NCBI GenBank assembly: GCA_046704255.1
Contig: JBJKSH010000178.1
Span: forward strand, 33,676-97,675
Direction: 5' to 3'
DNA length: 64,000 nt
Source of the DNA: FEN-1297 sp046704255
GTDB lineage: Bacteria > Bacteroidota > Ignavibacteria > Ignavibacteriales > Ignavibacteriaceae
Part shown: positions 1-9,301 of the stretch, piece after piece
Layout of the letters: each line of letters begins with the position of its first letter
Numbering within the stretch: position 1 is the stretch's first letter
Program-made: the position numbers and the translations under genes
The notes under the pieces: generated by a model
The model's database searches: none
What the model was told of the DNA's origin: nothing
Seen by the model: the letters and a program-made list of their open reading frames with translations, nothing else

Positions 1-1
1 T

Positions 2-529
2 AAAAAAATGCATAGCTGCTGTAAATGGGGCAGAGCTAATGGGTGGGCTGCGGTAGCAATTGCAGAAGTGTTATCTGTGCTGCCCAAAAGTAATCCGTAT
101 TATAACAAAGTACTAACCATTTTTAAAAAGCAGATTGACGGATTAATTAAATATCAATCCAAGTCGGGATTATGGTACGAGGTGATAGATCATCCCGAAC
201 TTACATGGGGAACTGAAACCTCATGCAGCGCAGAATTCGCTTATGCAATTGCAAGAGGTATTAATAAAGGCTGGCTGGATAAATCTTACATCCCTGTTGT
301 TGAAAAAATATTTAAAGGTCTTAAGACTAGAATAGATAAAGAGGGTGCAATTACCGGGGTTTGCAGCAGTACAAATTTGGAAAATGATCTTGAGTATTAT
401 AACAAGCGCCCGTCGGAATTTGATGATCAGCATGGCAACGGGTTAGTGCTTTTAGCTCTTACGGAAATTTATAAAATGCAGAATAATTTTAATACAAAAA
501 AATTTCCCGGAGTATTAAATGAAAGATGA
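2..529 (+). CDS. GH88/GH105-type unsaturated uronyl hydrolase, C-terminal part
   Basis: The reading frame is open to the window edge, so only about the last 175 residues are seen and the true start lies outside. The motifs WGRANGW, SGLWYEVID and ETSCSAEFAYAIARGI match the alpha/alpha-barrel of GH105/GH88 (YteR/YesR) enzymes. These remove the terminal unsaturated uronic acid left by polysaccharide lyases, from rhamnogalacturonan or ulvan fragments. The stop overlaps the start of the following sulfatase by 11 bp, which points to one transcript and one substrate. The family call comes from motif recognition; GH88 and GH105 cannot be told apart from this piece. Confidence 0.8.
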   Translation, partial: KKMHSCCKWGRANGWAAVAIAEVLSVLPKSNPYYNKVLTIFKKQIDGLIKYQSKSGLWYEVIDHPELTWGTETSCSAEFAYAIARGINKGWLDKSYIPVVEKIFKGLKTRIDKEGAITGVCSSTNLENDLEYYNKRPSEFDDQHGNGLVLLALTEIYKMQNNFNTKKFPGVLNER

Positions 530-1973
530 AAAAGAAATTAAGAAAACCGGCATGGATCGTCGTTCATTCTTAAAGATGTTTGGATACAGTGCAGCCGGTG
601 CTGCGATTATGAATTCGCCTCTGCCGGCTATGATTGATAAATTGAACGGAAAGCCGAATATCATATTCGTTTTAGCTGATGATCTTGGTTACGGCGACCT
701 TGGATGTTACGGGCAAAAAAAGATAAGAACACCCAACATAGACAAGATGGCTTCTATGGGAATACGTTTTACCTCATGTTATTCGGGAAGCCCTGTTTGT
801 GCACCTTCAAGAAATTGCTTGATGACAGGCCAGCATACAGGACATACTACTGTTAGGCAAAATGCAAGTGCGATAACAGGAGAAAGAATCCCGCTGCTTC
901 CGACAGATGTAACAGTTGCAAAATTATTAAAGAAAGCCGGCTATAATACTGCTATGATTGGCAAATGGGGTTTGGGTGAACCGGGTTCTACCGGCGAACC
1001 GAATAAACAGGGCTTCGATTACTTTTTCGGATTCTTAAACCAAAAACGTGCACATAATTATTATCCTACTTATTTATGGCGCAACACAGAAAAAGTATAT
1101 TACCCTGAAAATGAAAACGATAAAAGAGTTACATACGCTTATGATTTATTTGAAAGCGAAGCACTTGAGTATATAGACAAAAATAAAAATAAACCTTTCT
1201 TTCTTTATCTGCCGTTAACTACACCGCATGCGGAACTGTTAGTTCCTGAAGATTCCCTGGATGAATATAAAGGCAAGTTTGTTGAAGATAAACCTTTTTA
1301 TGCAGACGGCAATAAGGAAGGATTCCATACACAGTTGTACCCGCATGCAGCTTATGCAGCAATGATTACAAGGATGGATAGAGGTATTGGCAGAATTTTA
1401 AGCAAATTAAAAGAACATAATATAGATGATAATACAATCGTGTTCTTTACCAGTGATAACGGTCCGAGTCATGCCGGTGGCATCGATCCTGAATTTTTCG
1501 ATAGCGCCGGACCATTCCGCGGAGGTAAGTTTGATCTTTATGAAGGCGGAATAAGAATTCCTATGATTGTTAGGTGGCCGGGTAAAATTAAGCCTGGTAT
1601 TGTAAGCGAACGGCCGTGGGCTTTCTGGGATTTCATGCCGACTGCTGCAGATTTAACCGGCACTAAGCATTCCTCACATATTGACGGACTGTCGGTCGAA
1701 CTGGTGCTCTTTGATAAAAAAGCAGAACAGCACAAGTATTTCTATTGGGAATTCAAAGCAAACAACAAACAATTTTTACAGGCAGTCCGCATGGGTAATT
1801 GGAAAGCAGTTAGAAATAATGTGAATGAGCCCGTGGAATTATATAATCTTAAAGATGATATCTCCGAGAAAAACAATGTTGCGGATAAGCATCCCGATCT
1901 GGTTGCCGATGCGCTTAAATATTTTAAGGAAGCGCATGTTGAATCCCATGATTGGCCGATGAAAATAAATTAG
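519..1973 (+). CDS. Tat-exported S1-family sulfatase (copy 1)
   Basis: A 484-residue formylglycine-dependent sulfatase that hydrolyses sulfate esters, here probably on an oligosaccharide. The maturation motif C94-A-P-S-R is intact, with the metal-binding pair D54-D55 and a second metal site in the TSDNGP segment. The N-terminus carries a twin-arginine signal (DRRSFLK, then an Ala-rich stretch), so the folded, matured enzyme should be exported. The ATG at 519 follows GGAG by 6 nt. It is closely similar along its length to the next gene, indicating tandem duplication. The exact sulfated substrate cannot be read from the sequence. Confidence 0.93.
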   Translation: MKDEKEIKKTGMDRRSFLKMFGYSAAGAAIMNSPLPAMIDKLNGKPNIIFVLADDLGYGDLGCYGQKKIRTPNIDKMASMGIRFTSCYSGSPVCAPSRNCLMTGQHTGHTTVRQNASAITGERIPLLPTDVTVAKLLKKAGYNTAMIGKWGLGEPGSTGEPNKQGFDYFFGFLNQKRAHNYYPTYLWRNTEKVYYPENENDKRVTYAYDLFESEALEYIDKNKNKPFFLYLPLTTPHAELLVPEDSLDEYKGKFVEDKPFYADGNKEGFHTQLYPHAAYAAMITRMDRGIGRILSKLKEHNIDDNTIVFFTSDNGPSHAGGIDPEFFDSAGPFRGGKFDLYEGGIRIPMIVRWPGKIKPGIVSERPWAFWDFMPTAADLTGTKHSSHIDGLSVELVLFDKKAEQHKYFYWEFKANNKQFLQAVRMGNWKAVRNNVNEPVELYNLKDDISEKNNVADKHPDLVADALKYFKEAHVESHDWPMKIN

Positions 1974-1994
1974 TATTAATTTAAGGAGAATGTT

Positions 1995-3464
1995 GTGGAT
2001 AAAATTACTAGAAGAGATTTTAATAAAAGAATTGTTGCCGGCATGGCAGGCTTCGCTGCTTTCGGTTCTGCAAAATTAACTTTTCCCGGTATGACGAAAG
2101 AAATATTTGCAGGAAATAAGAAACCTAATATCATTTTTATTTTAGCGGATGATTTGGGATATGGTGATCTCGGTAGTTACGGCCAGAAAAAAATTAAGAC
2201 TCCGTTTCTGGATAAAATGGCTTCGGAAGGTATACGTTTTACCTCTTGTTATGCCGGTAGTGCGGTGTGTGCACCTTCCAGAAATTGTTTAATGACCGGC
2301 CAGCATACAGGGCACACAACAGTAAGGCAAAATGCCAGCCAGGTAACCGGTGAAAGAGTTCCTTTACTTCCCACTGATGTTACCATTGCAGAAGTATTAA
2401 AAAAAGTCGGTTACAAAACAGGTATGATAGGTAAATGGGGGTTGGGAGAACCGGGTACCACAGGTATTCCGAATAAGCAGGGTTTCGATTACTTCTTCGG
2501 ATTCTTGAATCAAAAACATGCTCACAATTATTATCCCACTTATTTATGGCGCAATTCGGAGAAAGTTTATTACCCGGAAAATGAAAACGATAAGAGAGTT
2601 ACTTATGCATCCGACTTATTTGAAAATGAAGCACTTAATTACATTGAAGAAAATAAGGATAAGCCTTTCTTTCTTTATTTACCGCTAACTACACCACACC
2701 CGGAACTACTTGTTCCCAAAGATTCGTTGGATGAATACAAAGGCAAATTTGTTGAAGATAAACCTTTCTATGGTGATAAAAAAGAACTTTATCATGAACA
2801 AATGTATCCGCATGCAGCGTATGCTGCTATGATTGCAAGAATGGACAAAGGTATAGGAAGAATTTTCGACAGGCTTAAAAAACTTGGTATAGATAAAGAT
2901 ACCATAGTATTTTTTTCCAGCGATAATGGACCCGGATTTGGAGAGGGCGGAGTTGATCCTGATTTCTTTAATAGTTTCGGACCTCTACGGGGGAAAAAAT
3001 ATACTCTCTATGAAGGAGGTATAAGAATTCCTATGATTGTTCGCTGGCCTGGTAAAATTAAGCCCGGTATTGTTAGTAACAGGCCTTGGGCATTTTGGGA
3101 TTTTATGCCAACAGCTGCCGAAATGGCCGGTGCAAAGGTTCCTCCTTATATTGACGGATTATCTGTTGAGCATGTCTTCTTTGGTAAAAAGGAAGAACAG
3201 CATAAATACTTCTACTGGGAATTAAGATTAAGCAATGGTACATTTTTACAAGCCGTACGCTTTAACTATTGGAAAGCAGTAAGAAACGATATTGATAAGC
3301 CGGTAGAATTATATAATCTTAAGGATGACATTTCCGAAAAAAATAATGTCGCGGCTGAACATCCGGATTTAGTTGAAGATGCTTTAAAATGTTTTATAGA
3401 GGCCCACGTTGAATCATCTAATTGGCCGATGAAAAAAATTAAAAGAAATAGAAATAAAAAATAA
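1995..3464 (+). CDS. Tat-exported S1-family sulfatase (copy 2)
   Basis: A 489-residue paralogue of the preceding sulfatase, sharing most of the central sequence, including the segment around YYPTYLWRN. The formylglycine site is C92-A-P-S-R and the metal pair is D52-D53. The Tat signal is TRRDFNK near the N-terminus. The start is GTG at 1995, 5 nt after AAGGAG-A; the nearby ATG at 1990 is out of frame. The 21-bp gap from copy 1 implies co-transcription. The paralogues may act on different sulfate positions of one glycan, which is inference. Confidence 0.93.
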   Translation: MDKITRRDFNKRIVAGMAGFAAFGSAKLTFPGMTKEIFAGNKKPNIIFILADDLGYGDLGSYGQKKIKTPFLDKMASEGIRFTSCYAGSAVCAPSRNCLMTGQHTGHTTVRQNASQVTGERVPLLPTDVTIAEVLKKVGYKTGMIGKWGLGEPGTTGIPNKQGFDYFFGFLNQKHAHNYYPTYLWRNSEKVYYPENENDKRVTYASDLFENEALNYIEENKDKPFFLYLPLTTPHPELLVPKDSLDEYKGKFVEDKPFYGDKKELYHEQMYPHAAYAAMIARMDKGIGRIFDRLKKLGIDKDTIVFFSSDNGPGFGEGGVDPDFFNSFGPLRGKKYTLYEGGIRIPMIVRWPGKIKPGIVSNRPWAFWDFMPTAAEMAGAKVPPYIDGLSVEHVFFGKKEEQHKYFYWELRLSNGTFLQAVRFNYWKAVRNDIDKPVELYNLKDDISEKNNVAAEHPDLVEDALKCFIEAHVESSNWPMKKIKRNRNKK

Positions 3465-3479
3465 TTACAGGAGAAGCAC

Positions 3480-5060
3480 ATGGAAAAACTTACTCGAAGG
3501 GATTTTAACAAAAAAGTTGTAGCGGGTGTTGCAGGTATGGCTGCATTAGGTTCAGGGATACTGCCTCTTTCCGGAATGACGAAAAAAATGTTTTCTGATA
3601 ATAAGAGACCTAACTTTGTATTTATTCTGCCCGATCAGCATAATGCTAAATATCTCGGATTTATGGGGCATCCGTTTGTTAGAACTCCTAACCTGGATAA
3701 GCTAGCTGCCAAAGGTATTTTCTTTAAAAATAATTACTGCGGAAATCCCGTCTGTACGCCGTCAAGAGCTTCATTAATGACCGGCATGTATGCTTCCGAT
3801 GTTAATTCTTTCGGTAATTCTACTGTTTACGACGGTTCATATCCGACATGGGCTAAACGGCTTAGAGATTCAGGTTATTACTGCTGGGCAACCGGCACTT
3901 TTGATTTGAATCCTAAAGTTGACCTGGGATTTGTAACGGATGATGTGGATAATTATCATTCCCAGCATCCTGATATTACGGCTTTGTTCAGAAGACCTGT
4001 AGGGTACAGGGTTGACGAAAGAAAAGTAGTGGATGGAAAATCAAGAGAAACGAAAAGCTCGGATTTAAAATATATTGAAAAAAGTATTGATTTCATTAAA
4101 AATAAATCCGTAAAGTTAAATAAACCTTGGGTTTGTTATGTTTCTCCGCATATGCCGCATCCTCCGTTCATAGGCTTGAAGAAATATTATGATTATTATC
4201 TAACAAAAGTTGAACCCCCTGAAGTTTCGATTGAAGAATTGGAAAAATTGCCGCTGCCGTATCAGATATTAAGAAATTTCAAAAGAATTTCTACTCCTAT
4301 TCCTATTGAAAGAAGGAAAAGAGCATTAGCAGCATATTGTGCAATGATACAGGAAGTAGATGATTATGTCGGCGAACTTTACAAAGCAGTTGAAGAAAGC
4401 GGGCAATTGGATAATACTTATTTTATTTATACCTCGGATCACGGTGAATCTGCCGGTGAGCACGGACTTTGGTTAAAAAATAATTTATACGGTGTAGCAG
4501 CCAGAGTGCCTTTGGTTATTTCAGGCCCTAAACTTAATATAGGTAAATCTTTCGAACAGCCTACCGGGCATATCGATATGGTTGCAACAATGATGGAGCT
4601 TGCCGGACTAGGCAAAGTAAAAGAATTAAGAGGCACATCTTTAATGCCGATGATAAACGGTCAATTAGATAAAGCTCCTGAATTTGTCTATACCGAATCT
4701 CACTCGGAAGGAAATTGTGCCGGTTCCTGTTCTATCCGTAAAGGCGATTGGAGACTTTTGCATTTTTCTTGGTATGAGGATGTGTTGTTTAACATTAAAG
4801 ATGATCCGGATGAGAAAAATAATTTAATAGATAATCCGAAATACAAAGATAAAGTCGATGAATTGAAAAAACTTTTGTACAGCAAGGTTAATCCTGAAGA
4901 GATAACCGACAGGGCATTTAATCTTCAGAATAAAATTTTGAATAATTTTGCTGATACACTAAGCGAAGACAAATTGGACGATTTGTTTAAAAGCCGGCTG
5001 GGAGAAGGTGAAGCAAAAGTTCTATCACGTAAACTTAAAGGAATTAGTTTTCCCAAATAG
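3480..5060 (+). CDS. Tat-exported S1-family sulfatase (copy 3)
   Basis: A 526-residue sulfatase of a different subfamily from copies 1 and 2. The metal motif is PDQHN rather than ADD, and the maturation site is C92-T-P-S-R. The Tat signal TRRDFNK is nearly the same as in copy 2, so the signal may have been shared by duplication. Conserved TSDHGESAGEHGLW supplies the second metal cluster. The start ATG lies 15 bp after copy 2, preceded by GGAG. Thr in the second motif position is an accepted variant of CxPSR. The protein is otherwise complete. Confidence 0.92.
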   Translation: MEKLTRRDFNKKVVAGVAGMAALGSGILPLSGMTKKMFSDNKRPNFVFILPDQHNAKYLGFMGHPFVRTPNLDKLAAKGIFFKNNYCGNPVCTPSRASLMTGMYASDVNSFGNSTVYDGSYPTWAKRLRDSGYYCWATGTFDLNPKVDLGFVTDDVDNYHSQHPDITALFRRPVGYRVDERKVVDGKSRETKSSDLKYIEKSIDFIKNKSVKLNKPWVCYVSPHMPHPPFIGLKKYYDYYLTKVEPPEVSIEELEKLPLPYQILRNFKRISTPIPIERRKRALAAYCAMIQEVDDYVGELYKAVEESGQLDNTYFIYTSDHGESAGEHGLWLKNNLYGVAARVPLVISGPKLNIGKSFEQPTGHIDMVATMMELAGLGKVKELRGTSLMPMINGQLDKAPEFVYTESHSEGNCAGSCSIRKGDWRLLHFSWYEDVLFNIKDDPDEKNNLIDNPKYKDKVDELKKLLYSKVNPEEITDRAFNLQNKILNNFADTLSEDKLDDLFKSRLGEGEAKVLSRKLKGISFPK

Positions 5061-5228
5061 CAAAATGCAAACTACTTACTGAAGTTAGATATGATCCTTT
5101 AAGATCGCTGTTCTAAAACTCGAAGGAAGTTTAAGTCAAGCAACCTTTCCAAATGATCGTTCCGAGAAGGTTTTAAAAAGCTACTTTTAAGGTTTGGTGT
5201 AACTTTAGTTATTTATTAGGAAGTAAAA

Positions 5229-6815
5229 ATGGAAAAGATAAGTCGAAGAGAATTCAGTAAAAAGGCCGCAGCAGGTGCTGCAGGTCTAGCAGCTTTTAGC
5301 ACCGGAATGTTTCCCTTACACATATTAGAAAATAAAAATTCTTCGAAAAATAAAAGACCTAACTTTGTTTTTGTTATTTCGGATCAGCATAATGCAAATT
5401 ATTTGGGTTATATGGGGCATCCGTATATAAGGACACCAAACATTGATAAGATTGCCGGCAGCGGTATTATCTTTAAAAATAATTATTGCGGTAGTCCTTT
5501 ATGCAGTCCTTCCAGAAGCTCATTGATGACGGGAATGTATGCATCGGATGTAAATTCTTTTTGCAATACAACTATATATGATGGCACATACCCTACATGG
5601 GGCAAACGTCTGAGAGATTCCGGATATTACTGTTGGGCTGTCGGTAAAGAAGATTTGAACCCAAAATTCGATTTGGGATTTGTTCAGAATGAAGTTAGAA
5701 ATTATCACGCAGAAAACCCTGATATTACATCTTTGTTCAGAAGGCCTTGCAGTTACAGAATGGGCGAAAGAGAAATGATAAACGGAAAACCTCGGCCTAA
5801 AAGAAAAGGTGATGACCGGGGCTATATGGAGAAAGGAGTAAATTTTATTAGGAACGAATCCTTGAAACTTAACAAGCCGTGGGTTTGTTATGTAGGATTT
5901 AGAATGCCCCATCCTAGCTATGTCGGTTTAGAAGAATATTATGATTATTATTTTTCGAAGGTTGAGCCACCTGAGGTTCCGATAAATGAACTTGAAAAAT
6001 TGCCTATACCGTATCAGGTCCTAAGAAATTTTAAAAGAATGTCTACGCCGATTCCCATTGAAAGAAGGAAAAGAGCATTAGCCGCTTATTGTGCAATGAT
6101 ACAGGAAGTAGATGATTACGTCGGTGAACTTTACAAAGCAGTTGAAGAAAGCGGGCAATTGGATAATACTTATTTTATTTATACCTCGGATCACGGTGAA
6201 TCTGCCGGTGAGCATGGGCTTTGGATGAAAAACAATTTATATGATGTTGCATCAAGAGTGCCTTTTGTTATATCAGGTCCCGATTTTGGTAAAGGCAAAT
6301 CTTTCGTACAGCCCACAGGCCATATTGATATGGTAGCTACGATGATGGAGCTTGCAGGTTTAGGTACAATAAAAGAATTAAGAGGGACATCCTTATTGCC
6401 GATGATCAAAGAAGGGAATGGTAATGCACCGGAGTGGGCTTATACTGAGGCACACATGGAAGGCAATCCTACCGGTTCATGTATGATAAGAAAAGGAGAC
6501 TGGAAGCTAATTCATTTTTCTTATGGCTATGGAGATATGCTGTTTAATATGAAAGATGATCCGGGCGAGAAAAACAATCTTATTGATAACCCGGAATATA
6601 AAGATAAAACAGATGAGTTAACGAAACTTTTGTACAGTAAAGTAAATCCGGAAGAAATTACTGATCGCGCATTCAACCTACAGAGTAAGATATTGAAAAA
6701 TTTTACGGATACATTAAGTACAAATGAATTATTCCGGAAATTTGAAAAAAGATTAGGCGAAGGACAGGCAAAAGCGTTATCTAGAAAACTTAAAGGCATT
6801 TATTATCCTCAATAA
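5229..6815 (+). CDS. Tat-exported S1-family sulfatase (copy 4)
   Basis: A 528-residue paralogue of copy 3, with the SDQHN metal motif and C92-S-P-S-R as the modification site. Serine sits second in the motif, but the first position, which is modified, is Cys. The Tat signal is SRREFSK. A 168-bp spacer separates it from copy 3, longer than other gaps in the cluster, so it may have its own promoter or a processing site. Bases 6126-6214 are identical to 4374-4462 in copy 3, far closer than the rest of the pair, which suggests gene conversion. Confidence 0.92.
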   Translation: MEKISRREFSKKAAAGAAGLAAFSTGMFPLHILENKNSSKNKRPNFVFVISDQHNANYLGYMGHPYIRTPNIDKIAGSGIIFKNNYCGSPLCSPSRSSLMTGMYASDVNSFCNTTIYDGTYPTWGKRLRDSGYYCWAVGKEDLNPKFDLGFVQNEVRNYHAENPDITSLFRRPCSYRMGEREMINGKPRPKRKGDDRGYMEKGVNFIRNESLKLNKPWVCYVGFRMPHPSYVGLEEYYDYYFSKVEPPEVPINELEKLPIPYQVLRNFKRMSTPIPIERRKRALAAYCAMIQEVDDYVGELYKAVEESGQLDNTYFIYTSDHGESAGEHGLWMKNNLYDVASRVPFVISGPDFGKGKSFVQPTGHIDMVATMMELAGLGTIKELRGTSLLPMIKEGNGNAPEWAYTEAHMEGNPTGSCMIRKGDWKLIHFSYGYGDMLFNMKDDPGEKNNLIDNPEYKDKTDELTKLLYSKVNPEEITDRAFNLQSKILKNFTDTLSTNELFRKFEKRLGEGQAKALSRKLKGIYYPQ

Positions 6816-6840
6816 AAATAAAAGATTTAACGGAGGTTCT

Positions 6841-7695
6841 ATGGAATCAATGTTGACAAGAAGAAGTTTATTAAAAATAATTGGTACTGCGGCCGGTACG
6901 ATTGGGCTGAGCAAATTATCTTTTGCCGATGGAGTAAATGTTTTCTTAAATCAACAGAAAAAGAAAAAGAAGAAAAAAAAGAAGGAACAGGTACTTCGGG
7001 AAAAAACTTTTTTCCAAAGATATAAAGAATTAGAAGTTGTCTATGAAAATCCGTTAAAAAGTAAAAATGATGTTAAGGATTTCATAATGGAAGGTAAAGC
7101 CGAGGTTAGTTTTGAAAACGGAAGGATGCGAATGCAGAATATACTAGATGCTTCGCTCGGACAGAAAGCAAATTTTGTCTACTGGTGCCCGGATACTTTT
7201 CCCGATAACATTGCAATAACATGGGACTTTTACCCGATAAAAGAACCAGGCTTATCTATCTTATTCTTTTCGGCAATGGGAAATAACGGTAAAGATATTT
7301 TTGATAAATCTCTTGCTAAAAGATCCGGAGATTATAAACAATATATCCGCGGCGATATAAATGCTTACCATGTTTCATATTTTAGAAGGAACCCAAAGGT
7401 ACGTTACCTTCAATTGAGTAATTTGAGAAAAAGTTCCGGATTTCATTTTGCCGCTCAAGGTGCGGATCCTATTCCGTGCGTTGAATTTGCAAAACCTCCT
7501 TACAATATTAGGGTAGTTAAAACCGGACCTAATGTGGAATTTTATATAGATGAACTTTTAATATTTGATTGGGTTGACGACGGAAAAACTTACGGACCTG
7601 TTTTGAACAAAGGTAAAATCGGATTCAGGCAGATGGCACCGTTGATTGCGGAATATAGTAATTTTAAAGTTACAAAGATTAAAAGAATCAGTTAA
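6841..7695 (+). CDS. YesU-like DUF1961 family protein, exported
   Basis: A 284-residue protein whose residues about 55-280 resemble Bacillus subtilis YesU of the rhamnogalacturonan yes/yte cluster. Recognisable pieces are FVYWCPDTFPD, ITWDFYPI, GDINAYHVSYFRR and KGKIGFRQMAP. The fold is expected to be a concanavalin-like beta-sandwich; the biochemical function is unknown to me. A Tat-like signal (TRRSLLK) starts the protein, followed by an unusual run of ten lysines at about residues 41-50. The ATG at 6841 is 4-5 nt after GGAGG. It is the last gene of the sulfatase operon before a hairpin at 7761. Confidence 0.8.
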   Translation: MESMLTRRSLLKIIGTAAGTIGLSKLSFADGVNVFLNQQKKKKKKKKKEQVLREKTFFQRYKELEVVYENPLKSKNDVKDFIMEGKAEVSFENGRMRMQNILDASLGQKANFVYWCPDTFPDNIAITWDFYPIKEPGLSILFFSAMGNNGKDIFDKSLAKRSGDYKQYIRGDINAYHVSYFRRNPKVRYLQLSNLRKSSGFHFAAQGADPIPCVEFAKPPYNIRVVKTGPNVEFYIDELLIFDWVDDGKTYGPVLNKGKIGFRQMAPLIAEYSNFKVTKIKRIS

Positions 7696-7760
7696 TTGCT
7701 TTAATTCAAAATTAAATATTACTAACAAAAGTTACTTTGAAATTGACCTCACCTCCCGAT

Positions 7761-7787
7761 CCCCCTCTCTTTAATAAGGAGAGGGGG
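7761..7787. repeat. C/G-rich palindromic repeat downstream of the sulfatase operon
   Basis: A perfect 9-bp inverted repeat, CCCCCTCTC and GAGAGGGGG, with a 9-nt AT-rich loop. It stands out strongly from the AT-rich surroundings. No T-run follows on either strand, so it is not a standard intrinsic terminator. It may be a dispersed REP-like element or a 3'-end stabiliser. Confidence 0.6.
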
Positions 7788-7924
7788 GAAGATGGAGGAT
7801 GATATTATTAATTAAGAATTTGCATAACATCGGATATTGAAATAAGCAAATATTTTTATAATATATTTAGAATTATTTCTCATGCATTTTAGATGCGGTG
7901 CTCATCCAAGAAAAGGCTGATAAT

Positions 7925-9247
7925 ATGAACGAGACCACACAATTTCAATCTTTTCACATAATGGCTAAGCCAACAGGACCAATTTGCAACCTGGACTGTA
8001 AATACTGCTTTTATCTTGAAAAAGAAAATTTATATCCGGATAAACGAAGCTTTAGAATGCCGGATTATGTACTGGAAGAATTTATTAAACAAAAAATCGA
8101 AAGTGATAAATCTTCTACGGTTGTATTTGCATGGCAGGGCGGTGAACCTACGTTACTAGGTGTTAATTTTTTTAGGAAAGCAGTTGAATTTCAAAAAAAA
8201 TATTCGGAAGGAAAGAAAATTGAGAACTCATTTCAAACAAACGGCGTTTTGCTGAATGATGAATGGTGCAAATTTTTTGCAGATAATGAATTTCTCATAG
8301 GGCTTTCAATTGATGGGCCGAGAGAACTTCACGATAAATACAGAGTTAATAAAGGTGGTAAACCTTCATTTGACTTGGTAATGAAGGGAATGGACTATTT
8401 AAAAAAATATAAAGTAAATTTTAATACGCTTACCGTGGTTCAAAGAGACAATTCCTATCATCCTCTTGAAGTATACAAATTTCTTAAAGAAATTGGTAGC
8501 GGCTATATGCAGTTTATTCCTATTGTTGAAAGAGCAGCAAACTCTTCTTCTACCGGGAATTTAAACCTTGTCTCTCCTGCATACCGGGATGAAGCAGAAG
8601 TAACGGAATGGTCTGTCGAACCACTTCAGTTTGGAATTTTTTTAAGTACAATATTCGATGAGTGGGTAAGGAATGATGTAGGAAAATATTTTGTACAGAT
8701 ATTTGATATCTCACTTGAAGCCTGGTACGGTATAACTCCAAGCTTATGCATTTTTCAGCCTACTTGCGGTGCTGCAATGGCACTTGAGCATAACGGCGAT
8801 CTTTATTCATGCGATCATTATGTTTATCAGGAAAACAAGTTGGGCAATATAATGGAAAGCCCTATTTCTTCCTTAGTAAATTCGGAACAGCAGATAAAAT
8901 TCGGGAAAGATAAATTAACTACTCTTCCTAATTATTGCCTTAACTGCGATGTAAGATTTATATGCAACGGAGAATGCCCAAAGCATAGATTTACAAAAAC
9001 TCCTGACGGCGAAGACGGTTTAAATTATCTTTGCGAAGGTTACAAAAAATTTTTCCACCACATAGATCCTTACATGAAATTTATGGCAAATGAGTTTGCA
9101 AACAACCGGCCCCCTGCAAATGTAGTGTTGTGGGCACAAGAAAAAGATAATGGGTTCCCGGCATTAAATCCGGGCAGAAACGACTTATGCCCTTGCGGTA
9201 GCGGGAAAAAATATAAGAAGTGTTGCGGTTCTAATATTTTGAAATAG
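7925..9247 (+). CDS. Anaerobic sulfatase-maturating enzyme (radical SAM/SPASM) with SEC-C tail
   Basis: A cytoplasmic radical SAM enzyme that oxidises the sulfatase active-site Cys or Ser to formylglycine. The AdoMet cluster motif is C21-X3-C25-X2-C28, followed by AWQGGEPTL. The SPASM region holds further cysteines in SLCIFQPTCG, YSCDHY and CLNCDVRFICNGEC for two auxiliary clusters. The last 20 or so residues form a SEC-C zinc motif (CPCGSGKKYKKCC). I place the start at ATG 7925, 8 nt after AAAAGG; an in-frame GTG at 7898 is less well supported. Its place next to four sulfatases fits the function. Confidence 0.92.
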   Translation: MNETTQFQSFHIMAKPTGPICNLDCKYCFYLEKENLYPDKRSFRMPDYVLEEFIKQKIESDKSSTVVFAWQGGEPTLLGVNFFRKAVEFQKKYSEGKKIENSFQTNGVLLNDEWCKFFADNEFLIGLSIDGPRELHDKYRVNKGGKPSFDLVMKGMDYLKKYKVNFNTLTVVQRDNSYHPLEVYKFLKEIGSGYMQFIPIVERAANSSSTGNLNLVSPAYRDEAEVTEWSVEPLQFGIFLSTIFDEWVRNDVGKYFVQIFDISLEAWYGITPSLCIFQPTCGAAMALEHNGDLYSCDHYVYQENKLGNIMESPISSLVNSEQQIKFGKDKLTTLPNYCLNCDVRFICNGECPKHRFTKTPDGEDGLNYLCEGYKKFFHHIDPYMKFMANEFANNRPPANVVLWAQEKDNGFPALNPGRNDLCPCGSGKKYKKCCGSNILK

Positions 9248-9301
9248 CAAAAACAGAAAATTAAACTGAAGTTATTAAACAATATTTAAGGATAATGAAT
9301 T

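Noticed and set aside
5061..5228. Small gene or RNA between sulfatase copies 3 and 4
   Set aside because: No frame with a start and Shine-Dalgarno was found; only a weak AACCTT/AAGGTT pair with a long loop is present.
5520..5912. 130-codon minus-strand open frame inside sulfatase copy 4
   Set aside because: It is a shadow of the well-supported sulfatase frame and has no recognisable motif or ribosome site.
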